Shown piece by piece: positions 9,524 through 36,878 of a stretch of 64,000 bases of DNA. A program made the position numbers and the translations under genes. Each line of letters starts with the position of its first letter. Within the stretch, counting starts at the first letter, position 1. The stretch comes from Xestospongia bergquistia (lineage: Eukaryota; Porifera; Demospongiae; Haplosclerida; Petrosiidae): NCBI GenBank assembly GCA_963965975.1, contig OZ014420.1, positions 2,010,001 through 2,074,000 of the forward strand, in the 5' to 3' direction. The notes beneath the pieces are model-generated. The model did not search any database, was not told the DNA's origin, and saw only the letters and a list, made by a program, of their open reading frames with translations.

Positions 9524-9728
9524 TTTTATCAGCTGGTTTTTCAGGTTGTAGCAAGTTTTTGAGAAGTTCATATGTAGTCGCTCCACAGCAAGTGAGAAGA
9601 ATCGCCTTTTTCTTAGCTTCGTTATGTTGAAGGTCATTTGCTTCGAAGTAGTACTCCAATCGCTCTGTGTACGATGACCATGACTGCGTGCTTGCGTCGA
9701 ATTCCAGGAGTTTGCCGTGTGTAGCCAT
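9524..9728 (-). pseudogene. gag N-terminal fragment, copy 2
   Basis: Identical to the fragment at 3684-3888. In this copy no pol follows downstream: beyond the hAT element and the gag knuckles the frame passes into the adaptor tail. Confidence 0.8.
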
Positions 9729-9937
9729 CAGTGAATCCAGTTACCCTCGTCGCCAGTAAATGTTGTATTCCCAGTCACAAGTTACCATAAAAGAACTCAG
9801 AGTTATCATTAAAATACAACTCACAAACACAACTCAGTTACACAACACAACTACTGTTAATTACAAAAAATGACAGTTTATATACCTACCCTAAACAATA
9901 TTCATAGACACAGTTATTACATTATTCATAGTCATAG

Positions 9938-10399
9938 TTACCACATCCATTCTTTAGTGAATTCATTGGCAGCCATTTTTGCTGCTCCACCTAACTTCTC
10001 AAGTACATCAGTAAACAGTTGATAATGTTCTTGTAACTCTGATATAGTGTGTTTGAAGTCCATTCCTGAGATAAACTGACTCATAATAACATCATAATTG
10101 TGAGATTTCATAGCTTCTCTATTGATAAGACCAGCTTGATACATCTCTCCTGCAAAGGACTCCATTGATCCCTCGAGTGCTCCTTTAAGTGTAGCATACT
10201 TGAATTTGATGCTATCACTCACTCCCTTTTTGAAAGCTTCAACATCAGTGGTAGAGGAAGTACCATCAGCGGTAGCCATGACAGTATAAATTCCCCCCCT
10301 TTGTTGATTTTGCATATCCTCTATTAGCCACTCCCTTTTAATACTTTGTATGTCGTCTCTTCTCTTGTTGATAGGATTCTTTCTCCTTGGAGTAATCAT
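9938..10399 (-). CDS. unrecognised 153-aa protein, possible death-fold-like domain, copy 2
   Basis: Identical in sequence to the ORF at 4098-4559; see that entry for the motif description and the alternative internal start (here 10277-10279). Both copies keep the full frame. Confidence 0.5.
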   Translation of the reverse strand: MITPRRKNPINKRRDDIQSIKREWLIEDMQNQQRGGIYTVMATADGTSSTTDVEAFKKGVSDSIKFKYATLKGALEGSMESFAGEMYQAGLINREAMKSHNYDVIMSQFISGMDFKHTISELQEHYQLFTDVLEKLGGAAKMAANEFTKEWMW

Positions 10400-11292
10400 T
10401 TGGTTGAATAATCCAGGAAGACTATGGTCATACTACAAGCTATGCAAGGCAATGAAGCAACTACCTAGCCTCCCCACTCACTGACTATGAGGAAACTTAC
10501 ATCAGGTAGATATCAACTAACTAAGTAGTATAATATTATGATCAGTTAAGTCATACCTTTAGCTACTTGAGTATATCTATAATATATAACGATAATCACC
10601 TCCAACAGTCTAAGTTATAATGAATCAACTAGAACACAACATCCAAAACTTATCATTAGATTTGTGAGCCTAATAGACTAGATATTTTATTAAAGGTTCA
10701 ATTCAATAACAGCAATTTTGTACTGAACATTGAACTGTTGTTATAATGTAGGTAGATTTTAGATTACAAAATCTTGCACTGGTACCATAAGATATAGAGA
10801 GCAATGGTGGAACTAACAAGAAAAGACTTGTTGGTCACATGAAATAGAGGAGTATAAAGAAACAAAGGAATATAGAGAATAGAGACAACAACATAATTTC
10901 TTCCAACATAATTTAGGTTAGTTTCATTTACCTGTACACCTCAGGTGTGTTGTACTCTAGTTGATATTGTAGATATAGATTGTCTATTATATACATATCA
11001 ATATTATGTTATATATTGTATATGAGTACTATGTAATACTGGTTGTTGACCTGTATCTAATATTAATAGATTAAATATAAAAAATATCCACACATGGTTT
11101 CCTTTCTTCATAAAGAGACAAGATGGAGGAGCTGGCCATGGTTATTATCATTAACTCTATATTAGTAGGAACATGTGGTCATATTTGACAGCAATGACTG
11201 ATGTTCAACAATCTATTATATTAATAACTTCAAAACTATACAATAATTAATATTAACAATACAACAACAAAAATTTGCAATAATTTATTAAA

Positions 11293-11814
11293 TCATTTAG
11301 AAGTTGATCTAGTTGTTTTCTTCTCTGCCTTGATCAACACTGACGCTATATATGAAGTGAAATTAACTAACCAATACAATAATTAATAATAAGGAATAGC
11401 TGGCTATTTGTCTGACAACATTGTTGTGTGTAGTTAATTTTAGGGTACATTGAGAGATCATTAGAAAATATTAACTTCATACTGGACAAATAACCAGTGT
11501 CTTTTTTTCTACATAATTATATTACCTACTTTGTGTTAGTTCAGATGACCAGTCAGACTCTGATATCTAATAGTAATATTATAATGTCATATTATAATAT
11601 ATTAAAATGTCACTTACATCTGGATCTTCAATCAAGTGTGTTGGTTCAGACATCATTCTTTTAGATGACTCATGAATTGATTTATGAGAAATTGTTAGAT
11701 AAAGTAACTTACTGTAGTGATATCTCTTAAAGGTTTTGAGTAAGTCTCAAAAAGTGACACAAATTCTCTCTTCCATCTATCATCTGTTATCATATCTTTA
11801 GGTTTCTTACCATC
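11293..11814 (-). CDS. unrecognised small spliced gene, 3' exons, copy 2
   Basis: Same four-exon model as in copy 1, shifted by 5,840: 11713-11814, 11618-11668, 11530-11557 and 11293-11345. All splice sites and the reading frame are preserved. Confidence 0.4.
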
Positions 11815-12547
11815 CTATTATCAATGGTAGAAAGTTGGTGAGTTTCCATATGTATATTTTGTGTTTTATACAATATCATATAATATTGATAAAATTAATG
11901 TAATTCTCTTAAGGTGAGGTGACACAGTGCGTGATAATCAAGTGAGAGTCATACAATTCCCAATAGTAACTTAATATTAAGACAAATATAGTAGATTGTC
12001 TTAAGATACATTTATGGTCAGCTCTATCAGTATGTTCAGGTTTGAAATTTTGAACAACTCTGTACCTTTGTTTAGGCTTTGACTACATGTTATGATCTTA
12101 ATTTTTGAAAATTAGACAAATAATAGAGATAATACAAAATGTTTGATGAGTAATGAAGAGGAAGAGTCAGTCCCTATGGTGATGCCGATTCCGGAACTGT
12201 CATAAATGCACGTGTTCTAACAAGTGTTATCAGTGCTTGTAAAATACCAATAGTCATTTAAAGCTATACAAACAGTTTCATTAAGTCCGAATGCAAAGGT
12301 CAAATAACCATAATAACATTAAATGTAATAGATTTATTAAGCATGCGCTATATTGGTCAGTATCTACAATGTTTGTGTCTAAACACTTGAAACAACCTGA
12401 GAGAGAGAGAGAGAGAGACAAAAATGTAGCTAAACGATAAACCATTATTAAAAGTTATGGTACATTGCACTACCATAGCGAGTATCCTTTCCATTAAACA
12501 TACACAGGATATAATAATCATATTTGACATACCTATTTTGACAATCA

Positions 12548-13093
12548 TTACGCTAACCCTAACTCCTCTGGTGTATCAAGCCCCAACTCTTCAAGAGTAG
12601 GACGGATCTCATCAATTATGTATGAATAAATCTCTCTGTTACCAGCTGCTTTTTGCTTTATTGCTTCCAATATGCGTATCGCCATAGCAACATTATTGAT
12701 ACGACGAGCAGCTCGAATCATGGCCACGACTATTTTGGGTTCTGGTACAAGATCGTGTCCATAAAGATCATTTAGCCCTTTCCTTAGTTCCCATTCATCG
12801 ATATCCTCACGATTAAAGTAGTTCTCCCAGCGTTTATCAAAATCCTCATCACTCTCTTCGGCTTTAGATGAGTACAAACGCCATGTGGCTGTAAGGAAAG
12901 AATAAAAACAATAGAGAATTATAACAACCTTGGCCACGCCTCTCACCAGTACAGCTGCAAACATAATGTGTCATTTGAAGAGGGGCTGTAACTCACCTGA
13001 TGGAGTAAGAGCTCTTGATCTTAGAGCAATAGCTTGTCTATAGGCACCTACACCAGATCCCCAACGACGTAGTCCTATTCTCACAAAAGACAT
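12548..13093 (-). CDS. COX5A: cytochrome c oxidase subunit 5A, copy 2
   Basis: Exons 12997-13093 and 12548-12888. The protein, intron and upstream NRF-1-like palindrome are the same as in copy 1. It lies 301 bp downstream of the intact adaptor gene and on the same strand, which is probably the ancestral arrangement. Confidence 0.93.
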
Positions 13094-13394
13094 TTCGATC
13101 AACTTCAGTGACCCGGTTGACCCTACCTTTTGCGCATGCGCAAACTCCGCAGGACCGCAACTATTGAATATTATATTATGGTCGTCATAATAATAATAAT
13201 AATAATAATATATAATTAAAAACAAAGTCATGTGAAAATTGATACAATACAAAAATATAAAAACAGTGCGAAGTGAATGTCAGAGTCAGCATTATTTAAA
13301 ATTTTACTATTTGAATTGAAATTATCATACAGTCATTTCAATACAACACTGACTAACACATACAACATGTTAAATTCATGACACAGAGTAGTAT

Positions 13395-16300
13395 TTATTT
13401 TTTTCGTCTTGGTTGGACCTGTGGTGGTTGTTGTGGTTGGACTCGCCTAGGAGGGGTGACAGGTTTGCCATCAAATGTAATGTTTTGGTATATGTCATTG
13501 TCAACAGATGGTTTTGTGTACTCTACGTTAGCATATGGAGTTTGTTTCTCTTCACCATGATTTTGATAAATTGGTTCATTCATGTCAGCAGGTGCAATAT
13601 AAACTTCCTGTTCTTCGTCTTCTTCCTCTAAACTGTCTGAATTGTCATGTTGATGCGATGGACTTATTTGAGTATGATTGTTAGATCTAGGCACATGAGA
13701 TGGAGAGGTGGCATAGTTATATTCTCTCTTGTTGGATGATTTATTAGGTGTTGAAAGGCGATGACCAGGAGAGCTTCGAGAGGAACGATCAGATTTTGGT
13801 ACAGCTAGGGATTTTCTTATATTGGGCTTGCCATTATCTATTGAAGGACGAGGGGATGCAGGATTTGGTTTGGGTGTAAATCCAGCAAATGGAGTCGGAA
13901 TACCACCTTGTTTGTGTGTGGGAAGTGATGGAGAAGGTGATATAGCAGAAAAGTCTTGTTTATCAATGACATCTTTAATTTGTTCTAAAGACATACCACC
14001 ATAAGTGTTATTACCCATCTCTGGACCAGGTTTGAAGAGACGTTTAGTGCCCGTTTCATCTGCCTTTTTCTTAAGAACATCTTGAAATTTATTAAAGTCA
14101 ATTTCTACAGATGTAAAGAATATATTATTCAAGACTGTAGTCATAAATGATCCATCCATCTATCTATATCATTCAACAGTTATTCCCTCTAATATCAAGT
14201 ACAGAAAAATCCTTCAAAATTTTGTCTTATCTTTTGTGCTATCTGATAATCAGACAATGACTTTACCTGGTGGGTTCCATGCTACATCATAATTTGGGTA
14301 GAGTTGTCCTCCAAATGGTCCAATTGTTTTATCACTACAATGTTTCATGTATGTATCAAGAAGATCAGGAATACCATAACCTTCAGCTTTAATAACCTAA
14401 ATAAAAGAGAGAGAGAGAGAGAGTGAGTGATGACGTCAACTTATTTTTCCTTCATACTCATCTATCAACAACATTCAATAACATAACAAGCATACATTAG
14501 TTTTCCTGCTTTGATAACCAAACTAATTGTTTATTCATTGCTAATAACAACAATCCAATACACTTTGAACACACCATTTAGCATTTAAATGGAGCGACTT
14601 ACCGATCTCTCAAATCGATATTGATTACCACTTTTTAAAATTCTATGATGATGGATTCCATCTTTTCTCCTATAGCACAAAAACAATATAAATTCACTTT
14701 AAATAAATTCAGTGAATCTCACCAAAAGCTCATCACGTAATCTCCTCTGTCGTTTTTTCGTACAATAAAATTTCCAATTTGTCCTCTCTCCTGTAACTCC
14801 TTTGCACATTCCTCTCGACTCATAGGACCCCAAAACCAATCATATTTACTCAAATCTTCCTCATCTGGTGAGTATTCTGTTGCTTTTGTCTGTCGAACAA
14901 AACTTCCATCAGCACTAGCACTTTTAGGACCTTTGTTTCCAAATTTAACTGCTGAATGAACAATAGCACTATCTCCACTGTTGGGTTTATCACCATGAAG
15001 AACCATGCTATCCCCACTACCACTCCGATAACCACATGTCTGAGATACTTCGCCTGTACCACTTACAAATCCACTGTCTCTTTTGTGTATTGGTTTATTA
15101 TGGGGAGGAGGAGGAGGAGGAGTGTCAAAAGAGAGACGATGATTTGGTGGAAGAGTTGTTACTCTGGGAGGTGGTATAGGTGCAGTGACTTCTTTAAGTG
15201 AAGGAGATGAAGGTACAGAAGCAGTAAAAATATCTGGTGATTCTACTAAAATTCCATTTTCTACATACTCTCGTTTCTATTATGAAAGAGAGTACATATA
15301 TAAAATTGTATAAAAATAACACTATAATAATTCCAAACATCCATTCCTATTCAAGAATGAGTTTCCAAAAATAGAACTCTCTAACTATAGACTTCATGCA
15401 TCATATCTACCTGTATTAGTTTCTCAAAGGACATGATCCAGTTTTCTCTTTCTTGTTCTGTTGTACACTGAGTAAGAACAGAAATAGAGAAATGAAAAGA
15501 CTTAGAAAAAGCTCTAATATATATGCGTAAATTCTGAAGCAACTTCATTGAGAATAAATTTGCAATAGTAACAAAAAGGGAAAAAACAATTTGAGCTACT
15601 CAATACTACACTGTAAATACACTGGCTAAGTACTGCATTCAATACAAATGAACTAACTCTCTACTAACATTTAACACATCAGATGCTTCATTAACTTCAC
15701 TCTTACCTAAATGTAGAATTCAATGGTCAAAGACATTATATATAGTCTGTTCCCAAACATGACTAGTTCAGCACTTACAAAGCAGTGCAACTTTGTGTCA
15801 AACTGCTAGTTCAGCTAATACATATTCTGTTCATACATTGTAAATAAAATCACTACAAAGCTATGTCTGACTAGATCACTTACTAGCTAGGCTAGTCTTG
15901 TTCCTATTCTATTAAAACAACCTGAACAAACAAAATCCTTAAAACTGTCCAAACATGGAAAAAACCATCTAACTATAACATGAGTGGGTGAATGAGTCCT
16001 TGTAACTAAGGAAGCTATAAAAGTACATAGTTACAGCACATACTGAGTGTGTGGGTGTGCTAGAGTGAATGGCTATAGCATGCTGTACATAATCAAATGG
16101 TGGTTATTATTTTTGCTGAATCATAGCAATTAATGCTTGTAAAAACTAAAATCAATATAGAGGCAAGCAACAACAACAATTTAGTCCATTAAGTTGATTA
16201 CAAAAACATGTTTATCCCAATCTGAAATGATGTACTCCTATTAAGTGAGTAATTATGGCATTTATTATATTAAAGAGAGTTACTACGAGAGTATGGAGTG

Positions 16301-17925
16301 TTGTGGCTACTTTTGAGTGTAAACAACATGACTTTAACCCTTTCTCTCTATATATATATATACAATAATTATACATTGCTCTCACTCTGAATATATATTT
16401 TCCTCCACTGCCTCTGTCATAGAAAAATTTCCATTCCTTTTTCTTATCTTTGCCTTCTTTACCAGCTTTGTCAGAACCATGTAACTCCAGACTCTGAAGA
16501 TGCTGCATAAAAAGGAAATAGTTCTTAATCACTAAATAGTTGTATATTTATACAAGAGAGTAAAACATGAATAACTCTAGTATTGGAATTTTGTTTTTAT
16601 GACAATTCTTACAATCACTTCAGCAAACATGTTAGTTTAAACTTTACAAACAGCTTATGTAGGTCATATTTCGTACTAACTAGTACAGGTAGTCATTTAC
16701 TACAAGATGTTTATAATTTTTATGAGTACATTTCCAATTACAGACTTGTTTACCCTAGTTATTATTTATTTATGAGTTATAATTTTGCACAATAAACACA
16801 TTACTAATTATATTTGTAAGAGCAATGTTCTCTATTGCACTGTATGCTCTTTGACCAGAATGGAAACAAGATGTTTGGACTGTGATATTATTGGTCTGAC
16901 TCTCGTTTAACTCCACAGGCTTAACTATAAACGTTAGGATCTTAAACTACATTTTATCAGTCTCATAGTAAACAACAATTGTATAATATATCTGACTGTC
17001 AATAATAGATATATGAGTAAATGCTTGTCTATTTTTAATTCTCTGGGATCTTCCCTGAATTATCTAGTAATCCAAACAAAAGTATTAATTATTTGATCAT
17101 GTGACTTTACCAAAAAAGGAATAGAAAAAACATTAGTATATTAAATTCATTAGGTCAAAAGATAGACACTCATTTGTGACTTCACCCACCGCAACCTCAA
17201 TAATGTTTCTTTGAAACCATTAAGATACGAGTAATAGAGTGGACTACAAAGTAGCCACCATACACCATAATTATTATAGTTAAAGCAACGTAGTGCACTT
17301 GAAAGGTTCTATCACTATTGGTAACTTTATGTCACACTTTAAGTTATTGAATGTGTTATGTTTTGTTCTGTTCTTGCATTAAATTGCATTATAAAACAAT
17401 AGACTCTGAATAATATTAACAACTTATTACACTCATTAACAAATGACCATTTCTATTACTAAATTTCTAACAACCAAACCAATACCTGACAATATAAAAG
17501 TAGTAAAGGGTTATTATTTTAAGATCATACATACTTAAGCTGTTACGCTATTTTTGTCATTACTGTTAGTTAGTACAAATGCCCCTCTTACTCTCTATCT
17601 TCGGTAATCTTGAGTAACTAAATTAGGTCATGTACTTTGTGATGTGACAGGAAAAGACTTTTAGTGATACATCCTACTCTGTCAGACATAATGACTACAA
17701 CTTGTACATACTACGAACTGTAATTTCTATTACTATAAAAAGTTATCTGATGAGTTTTACTCATTGATGTACCATTATTTAGATAATAGTGTATACTAAC
17801 CCTTCTTGGTCGAGATGGATCATCATTGTCTTCGTAAATGTGTAAGTGTTTATTTGAGAGCTCAATATAACATAAGAACCACTGAGAGAGAGAGAGAGGG
17901 AGAGAGGGAGAGAGAGAGAGAGAGG

Positions 17926-17993
<68 letters not shown>

Positions 17994-20048
17994 ACAATAT
18001 TATTTGATCCTCAAATCTCAGGATATACTCTAAATACTAATGGAACATACAAAGGTTAGATCGGCAAGCATAAAAGCAACAACTGACCATTGTAATAATG
18101 ACACATTTGCGTGAGCGTGTGCTAATAGATAAATGTACACATATCAGCTTATTTTAAACTTTAGTAAAAACTGTAACAGGACACTTGTGCTAGCTTTTAG
18201 ACAACAGTATATTAGTCGTATTGTAAACAGTATATCATAATATATGTCAGTGTGGTATACATTATAATATAGTAGAGATATATTATATTTCTTGTTTAGC
18301 TTGGGAAAATAAAAATATCCTAAAGTATTGGCACTTTATCAAAACAAGGAGAGAGGGAGACAAGACTGCATCATTTTGAATAATAAAACTATACAACAAA
18401 AGCTATAATCTCAGTCTAGACAACAAGCACATCATGTCATGCTGTTTTCATAACATTATCATGTACAAATCACCTTACATTACTTGAATTACAGAATAAT
18501 AACATCATATTTCAGTCTAGACAAGATCTAACAACTTCCCCGTCTCGTAAAGCCTCCGCACTATCAGAGAGTGCTCCCAATTCTATCAGTATGAGTTATA
18601 CGCTAATACTAAGCTGCTAATGTTGGCAGTTGTTCCAGTGCTATTACTAGAATTGACACAACAAGAATCTAATCAATCACTATGTTTGCTATTTCTTTTC
18701 AACTATTTTATAACACAGGAAATGCATATCGTATACAAGAAGATGACACAAGTGAAGAACACAAGAGGGGCTTTTATTAATCTGCTAACAAACAAATTAC
18801 AATGTATTTATCACAGAATAAAGTATAGCCACAAGGAATCGATAGTAGCAACAAAAAGTAATTAGATAATAATGTGTAATTAGAGTTGTTGCTAGCATAT
18901 CCTTCAAGTCCTTAGTGAGACAAAGGATAGATCCCCTATCTTATAGATCTATCGTTAACACTTGATCACTAGTCTGCTAACATTAATTTCAAAGAATGAT
19001 TTCCTATTTAAATTAGGCATTAAATAATTAGTTAGTTCTAGTGAAAGGTTTTATGTGAATTATGGAATGTGAAAAACACACTAAAAACAATACTTTTGAA
19101 ACTACTTCAAGTTAATTTGTAATTGAAGTTCATTATTTCAGTTTAATATCATGTCATTTACAACAGCTTCTCCAAGATAAAAGGTCATTGGAATGTGCCT
19201 ATCTAAGCTTTGATTATTGTTAAGTGCATACACATGTGATTAACATGCAATGGAGTAAAATGTTACTCTCCTACACAGAAATGTAATAATGAAGCATCTT
19301 TGTCCCCAATAGTTGACATTAAACAAAATATGTGTACTACTTACTCCAACAGATATGTTAAACAAAATATGTATACTATCCTAACACTGTGTTACTTGCT
19401 GTAAAGACAATCATTAGCTTGCTATATTTGTTCTAAATTATTACCTCAGTTTCCACTATCTCAAGGCTTATTATTATAGTTTTGATATAGAAAGCAATTC
19501 CATTATTTTCTATATGATAACTGCAATACAAACAAATAAATTACACTTTATATATACTAGAACAGTCACAGATTCAATCAGCCATACTATCCATATGCTT
19601 GGAATATTGAAAAGGAAATCACTGCTCAAGAAACAACTTTCATTATGCATGGTTGTTATTGCTAATGGTGGGATCATAACCTGTGTGCATTTGTCTAGAA
19701 GGCATATGACCAAAGTCTTGTGTAAACATAACATATAATATATTGAATACATATTTAGAGAAAAGTATACAACTCTCTGAGAGTATATCATATTTATGTT
19801 ATTGATTTGAAGATAGCAAATTTGTAGAGAAGACTTCAAACATGAGCAAGCAGTACATAGTATATATATGTTTAATATATAAAGTTGAGTCTCTAAAATA
19901 CTCTTAATTGACTTTCAAAGTAATATTAAGCACCAGATGTAATGTTATATTACTAGTGTCTAATTACTGATTTTCTAGGTCATCAGACTTATTAACTTAC
20001 ATCTTTCTTGCCGACAATAGGAAGCTTTCCACTAAGTAATCCTTCCAT
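13395..20048 (-). CDS. PH-SH2 adaptor protein, 3BP2-like, with long tyrosine-containing tail
   Basis: Eight coding exons in one frame: 20001-20048, 17801-17881, 16386-16502, 15411-15467, 14723-15276, 14603-14669, 14267-14396 and 13395-14134, giving 597 residues. Residues 1-101 form a PH domain ending in the helix with Trp92. Residues 102-245 are proline- and serine-rich (PPPPPP at 154-159). The SH2 domain spans about 248-345 (WFWGPMSREE, GNFIVRKND with the phosphotyrosine-binding Arg274, HHHRIL). PH before SH2 matches SH3BP2 (3BP2). The extra tail of about 200 residues carries three YxN sites (Y541, Y552, Y567), the motif bound by Grb2-type SH2 domains. It probably links membrane phosphoinositides and tyrosine kinases to Ras signalling. 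The last 602 bp are duplicated at 7555-8156. Confidence 0.88.
17884..17992. repeat. (GA)n microsatellite abutting an adaptor 3' splice site
   Basis: An almost pure GA run of about 110 nt; on the transcribed minus strand it is (CT)n leading directly into CAG at the acceptor of the second coding exon (17881). It serves as that intron's polypyrimidine tract. Confidence 0.9.
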
Positions 20049-20464
20049 CTTGACTTGGCTTTGACTGAGTGATGACTGGAGTTATGACAATGAAAGGTGA
20101 GTTAAAAAGGTTAGTGTCGCCTAGTCCAGTTGCTAGTCTACTGGCACAAGCGATCACTCAACAACGCCTTTATTGATATTCATATCAACTCAGTATTGCG
20201 TCAAACCATTATAACTTGGAAAGGAAACAACAAGGGCATTTCCCATTTGAACACCTGAGCTTAAAAATGAATAAGCTCAAGGCGCTTATCTAAAAATCAA
20301 GGCGGTGTACGGAAATGGTCGAATGCAGCCCTAAAAGGACATGTGCATGGGGGAGGAAGTAGTGAGTAAGCTAGCAATCTTCTCTCGTTTAGTAGTAGCA
20401 GTGACAGTGACTAGTGCCCTTAGATCCCAGTTTTGTTAGGAAGAACTTCTCCCATTGTCACACA
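20049..20464. promoter_or_regulatory. bidirectional promoter region, adaptor / myosin-I
   Basis: 416 bp separate the two divergent ATGs (adaptor 20048, myosin 20465). The stretch is less AT-rich than its surroundings, with CpGs around 20115-20340. No clear TATA box was seen in either direction. Confidence 0.6.
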
Positions 20465-28613
<8,149 letters not shown>

Positions 28614-28677
28614 TTACAATTCAGAACTACATAATATATAGTAGTACATTTTATGTGCGTGTTTGTGTGTGTGTGTT

Positions 28678-28683
28678 AATAAA
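28678..28683 (+). terminator. polyadenylation signal of the myosin-I gene
   Basis: AATAAA lies 65 nt after the myosin stop codon, following a GT-rich run (GTGTGTTTGTGTGTG). Confidence 0.6.
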
Positions 28684-28864
28684 CTAGATAGAAGGGCAAT
28701 TGACTATTCATTTTAATGTCCTTTTTTAATATTATTAAATTCAATTTTTGTTTTTTTCACTTAATTTCTTTTGATTAATCAAGTTGTTTATTGTGTTAGT
28801 AAATATAATTCATTAATAGTACATGTATAGATAACACACAAAGGAAATGATTAATACAGTCTAC

Positions 28865-28894
28865 ATAACCATAGATACCAGTATCTATGGTTAT
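28865..28894. repeat. 14-bp perfect inverted repeat between convergent genes
   Basis: Arms 28865-28878 and 28881-28894 are exact reverse complements around CA. It lies 16 bp past the stop of the UBA6-like gene (minus strand) and 252 bp past the myosin stop, so it could form a hairpin in either 3' UTR. Confidence 0.85.
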
Positions 28895-28909
28895 CTGTGG
28901 TAAACAAAA

Positions 28910-35456
<6,547 letters not shown>

Positions 35457-35699
35457 ATTGGTACCTAGAAAATGGAAGTGACATAGGAGGGTATTTAACC
35501 CTTTTATATCTCAATTTTGCAACGAGCCACACCCCCATTTTAGCTGAACTTCTATTAGGAATTACAACATCTTCATTGCCTAGCTATCTGAATGAAGAAT
35601 TGCACATGAAAATGTACAAGAAGACAGCTGATTTAATACAAGTAATTGACAAGTTGTTTTGATAATATTGTGAACAATCTTATCCTCTTTCAATCTCTT

Positions 35700-36310
35700 A
35701 AAACTAAACATAATTAACATGTCACAACTGAAGCATTAAGACAGGAGCATTCAAATTTAATGGATAAATCCAAACTTTGGAAATTGAGGTATCAAATTTA
35801 AAAAGATTCTTTGTCTAGAGCTGTAGGAGAATTGTCGATATCAGTCAAAATTACATAATTCCATTCAATCTAATTTTCGACTTCTGAAAATAATCAATTG
35901 AAGTAACAATTAGAAGAGTCAAATGATCTCAAAAAAAGTCTTGAGAATGAATTGCAGGATCTTAAGACCAGAGACTCTAACATATACTGAATATTCAAAT
36001 ATAATAGACCTTGAATTTGCAAATCAAAATCCAGTCAGACTAGATAAACTGGTTAAATCATGAAAGAGCAACATTTGCTCAAGATAACAAGAAATGAACA
36101 AACTGTTACAAAAAAAGTTCAGAAGAACTCCAAATTTTGTAATCAGAATTATCAAAAGTACAATCTTCATTAAATAGTTATTGATATGAAAATTCCAACT
36201 TGAAAGTGAAAATACAAGACTTACAAAGACAACTTAATACATCTAATAGTACTAAAAGTATCTAGAAAGACTCAGAACCCTTTATGAAATAGAGATGAAT
36301 TTAAAAAGAA
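35700..36310 (+). pseudogene. possible decayed coiled-coil gene relic
   Basis: Translating the plus strand gives short stretches with coiled-coil composition separated by stops and frame changes: QLEESNDLKKSLENELQDLK near 35900, LEFANQNPVRLDKLVKS near 36010, QEMNKLLQKKVQKN near 36090 and KIQDLQRQLNTSNST near 36210. No introns or splice sites are evident, so a processed or fragmented copy is possible. I cannot name the parent gene. AT-rich DNA can mimic lysine/asparagine-rich helices, so this is tentative. Confidence 0.35.
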
Positions 36311-36821
36311 TATTGGCTCCAATCAGCATGAGTTCATAAGGTCTCTAGCAAATATTATACTTAGTGTACATATATTATGTCCATTTATCCATTGATGTCT
36401 CTATCCATCCATTTTATCTTTATACATCTATCTTACCCATCCATTCATTTTTCTGCCCATCCATCCATTCAGTATCAAGTTATACCTAATTTGGTCAATA
36501 ATGTCTTAAGTATCAGAAATATTACAAAAAGGAATGGAGCGTTTGGAATTGGGTTCATTGCAATTTGATTGGCCACTAATGTAGTACATAATATATGTAA
36601 CATTGAAGTTACAGAACAACATGATAGCTTGCATTGTTAGTGAGTGATGTTATGATGAATAGAATAATTATCAGTGGTTCTAGTTCATTTCATTCAACAG
36701 CAAGTAGGCTACTAATCTATTCAGTACATACAAAGAAGGTCATTAATAAGACAAATCATAGTTTAAGTATTTAGAATATTTAGACAACTTTGTCCACCAT
36801 TTGTAAACTGTACTCACCATG

Positions 36822-36877
<56 letters not shown>

Positions 36878-36878
36878 A
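36822..36878. repeat. (CT)n microsatellite
   Basis: Interrupted CT run in the interval before the Sp/KLF gene, not associated with a recognised exon. Confidence 0.9.

Larger units (their letters stand above)
8162..13996. repeat. 5.8-kb tandem duplication, right copy
   Basis: Same orientation as the left copy, separated from it by the 5-nt filler ATAAA (8157-8161). The right boundary is set where the adaptor exon continues with unique sequence at 13997; the left boundary is set where copy 1 continues into unique pol sequence before 2322. Confidence 0.95.

Noticed and set aside
17779..18033. Open frames over the GA run on both strands
   Set aside because: Microsatellite translation; only 17801-17881 is a real exon of the adaptor.
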